In this document: one piece after another, positions 63,939-64,000 of the stretch
Numbering within the stretch: position 1 is the stretch's first letter
Layout: each line of letters opens with the position of its first letter
Program-made: the position numbers and the translations under genes
Notes under the pieces: generated by a model
What the model was told of the DNA's origin: nothing
Seen by the model: only the letters and a program-made list of their open reading frames with translations
Database searches by the model: none
Source of the DNA: RYN-133 sp963708645
Lineage (GTDB): Bacteria; Actinomycetota; Actinomycetes; Mycobacteriales; Jatrophihabitantaceae
DNA: 64,000 nt
Assembly (NCBI GenBank): GCA_963708645.1
Contig: CAVPTA010000014.1
Span: forward strand, 62,001 to 126,000
Reading direction: 5' to 3'

Positions 63939-64000
63939 TCCGGAGTCTCCGCAAAGATGGCATAGGTCTTGTAGTGCACCGTGACACTTCCGCCGCGCTT
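63935..64000 (-). CDS. C-terminal end of an unidentified gene
   Basis: Only the last 21 residues are visible (RGGSVTVHYKTYAIFAETPE), ending in TGA that overlaps the Rv2175c-like start. The ending recalls SAM-dependent methyltransferases, but this is too little to assign. Confidence 0.5.
   Translation of the reverse strand, partial: KRGGSVTVHYKTYAIFAETPE

Overview
The window is high-GC actinobacterial DNA. Supporting evidence is a complete Mce lipid-import operon, three F420-type luciferase-like (LLM) oxidoreductases, two DUF222/13E12 HNH proteins, GTG/TTG starts with 4-bp ATGA/GTGA overlaps, and gene order shared with Mycobacterium tuberculosis. Recalled from memory, mnmA-iscS-etfA-etfB match Rv3024c, Rv3025c, Rv3028c and Rv3029c, and the genes from 43.5 to 56.6 kb match Rv3030, Rv3032, Rv3034c, Rv3038c, Rv3039c and Rv3041c. 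The secreted proteins and carotenoid genes fit a non-mycobacterial relative, but the genus cannot be named from this sequence alone.

Layout. 0-6.3 kb (all minus): mnmA, iscS, an LLM oxidoreductase, an MFS transporter and etfBA. 6.4-9.7 kb: DUF779, aldehyde dehydrogenase and its GAF-domain regulator. 9.8-16.7 kb: a secreted IPT/Cys-repeat protein, OsmC, a damaged SDR and Gfo/Idh pair, a MetE-like protein and a second LLM enzyme. 16.8-27.4 kb: DUF222 protein 1, DUF3237 with a GH18 enzyme, a vWA-MoxR pair, a cysteine-desulfurase-like protein, a lytic transglycosylase and a surface Ig-like protein. 27.4-40.4 kb (minus): TetR, a third LLM enzyme, two Mce-associated proteins, mceF to mceA, yrbEB, yrbEA and a P450. 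This has the mce4 (sterol-uptake) arrangement, and two sites fit the KstR consensus. 40.4-43.3 kb: TetR, a secreted HELSE/IPT protein and a TIGR02206 membrane protein. 43.5-50 kb: a methylglucose-lipopolysaccharide-like set (methyltransferase, GT4 glycosyltransferase, hexapeptide acyltransferase, methyltransferase, enoyl-CoA hydratase), plus MarR and a Cds1-like enzyme. 50-60.6 kb: DUF222 protein 2, DinB, a phosphodiesterase, sedolisin, an ABC ATPase, HtrA and GlgX. 60.6-64 kb: carotenoid genes crtI-crtB facing crtYc-crtYd, with an Rv2175c-like regulator.

How the genes relate. The mce block looks like a steroid or lipid importer, with a likely KstR-type switch shared with the LLM-TetR pair; the nearby P450 could act on the imported lipid. 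EtfAB would carry electrons from acyl-CoA dehydrogenases. MnmA and IscS form a sulfur-relay pair for tRNA thiolation. CrtI, CrtB and CrtYcd would make beta-cyclised C40 carotenoids.

Data quality. About a third of the genes are interrupted by single-base frame steps, including conserved ones such as mnmA and iscS. Most steps equal a one-base gain. This looks like uncorrected indels in the assembly rather than gene decay. Gene spans given here run across those steps.
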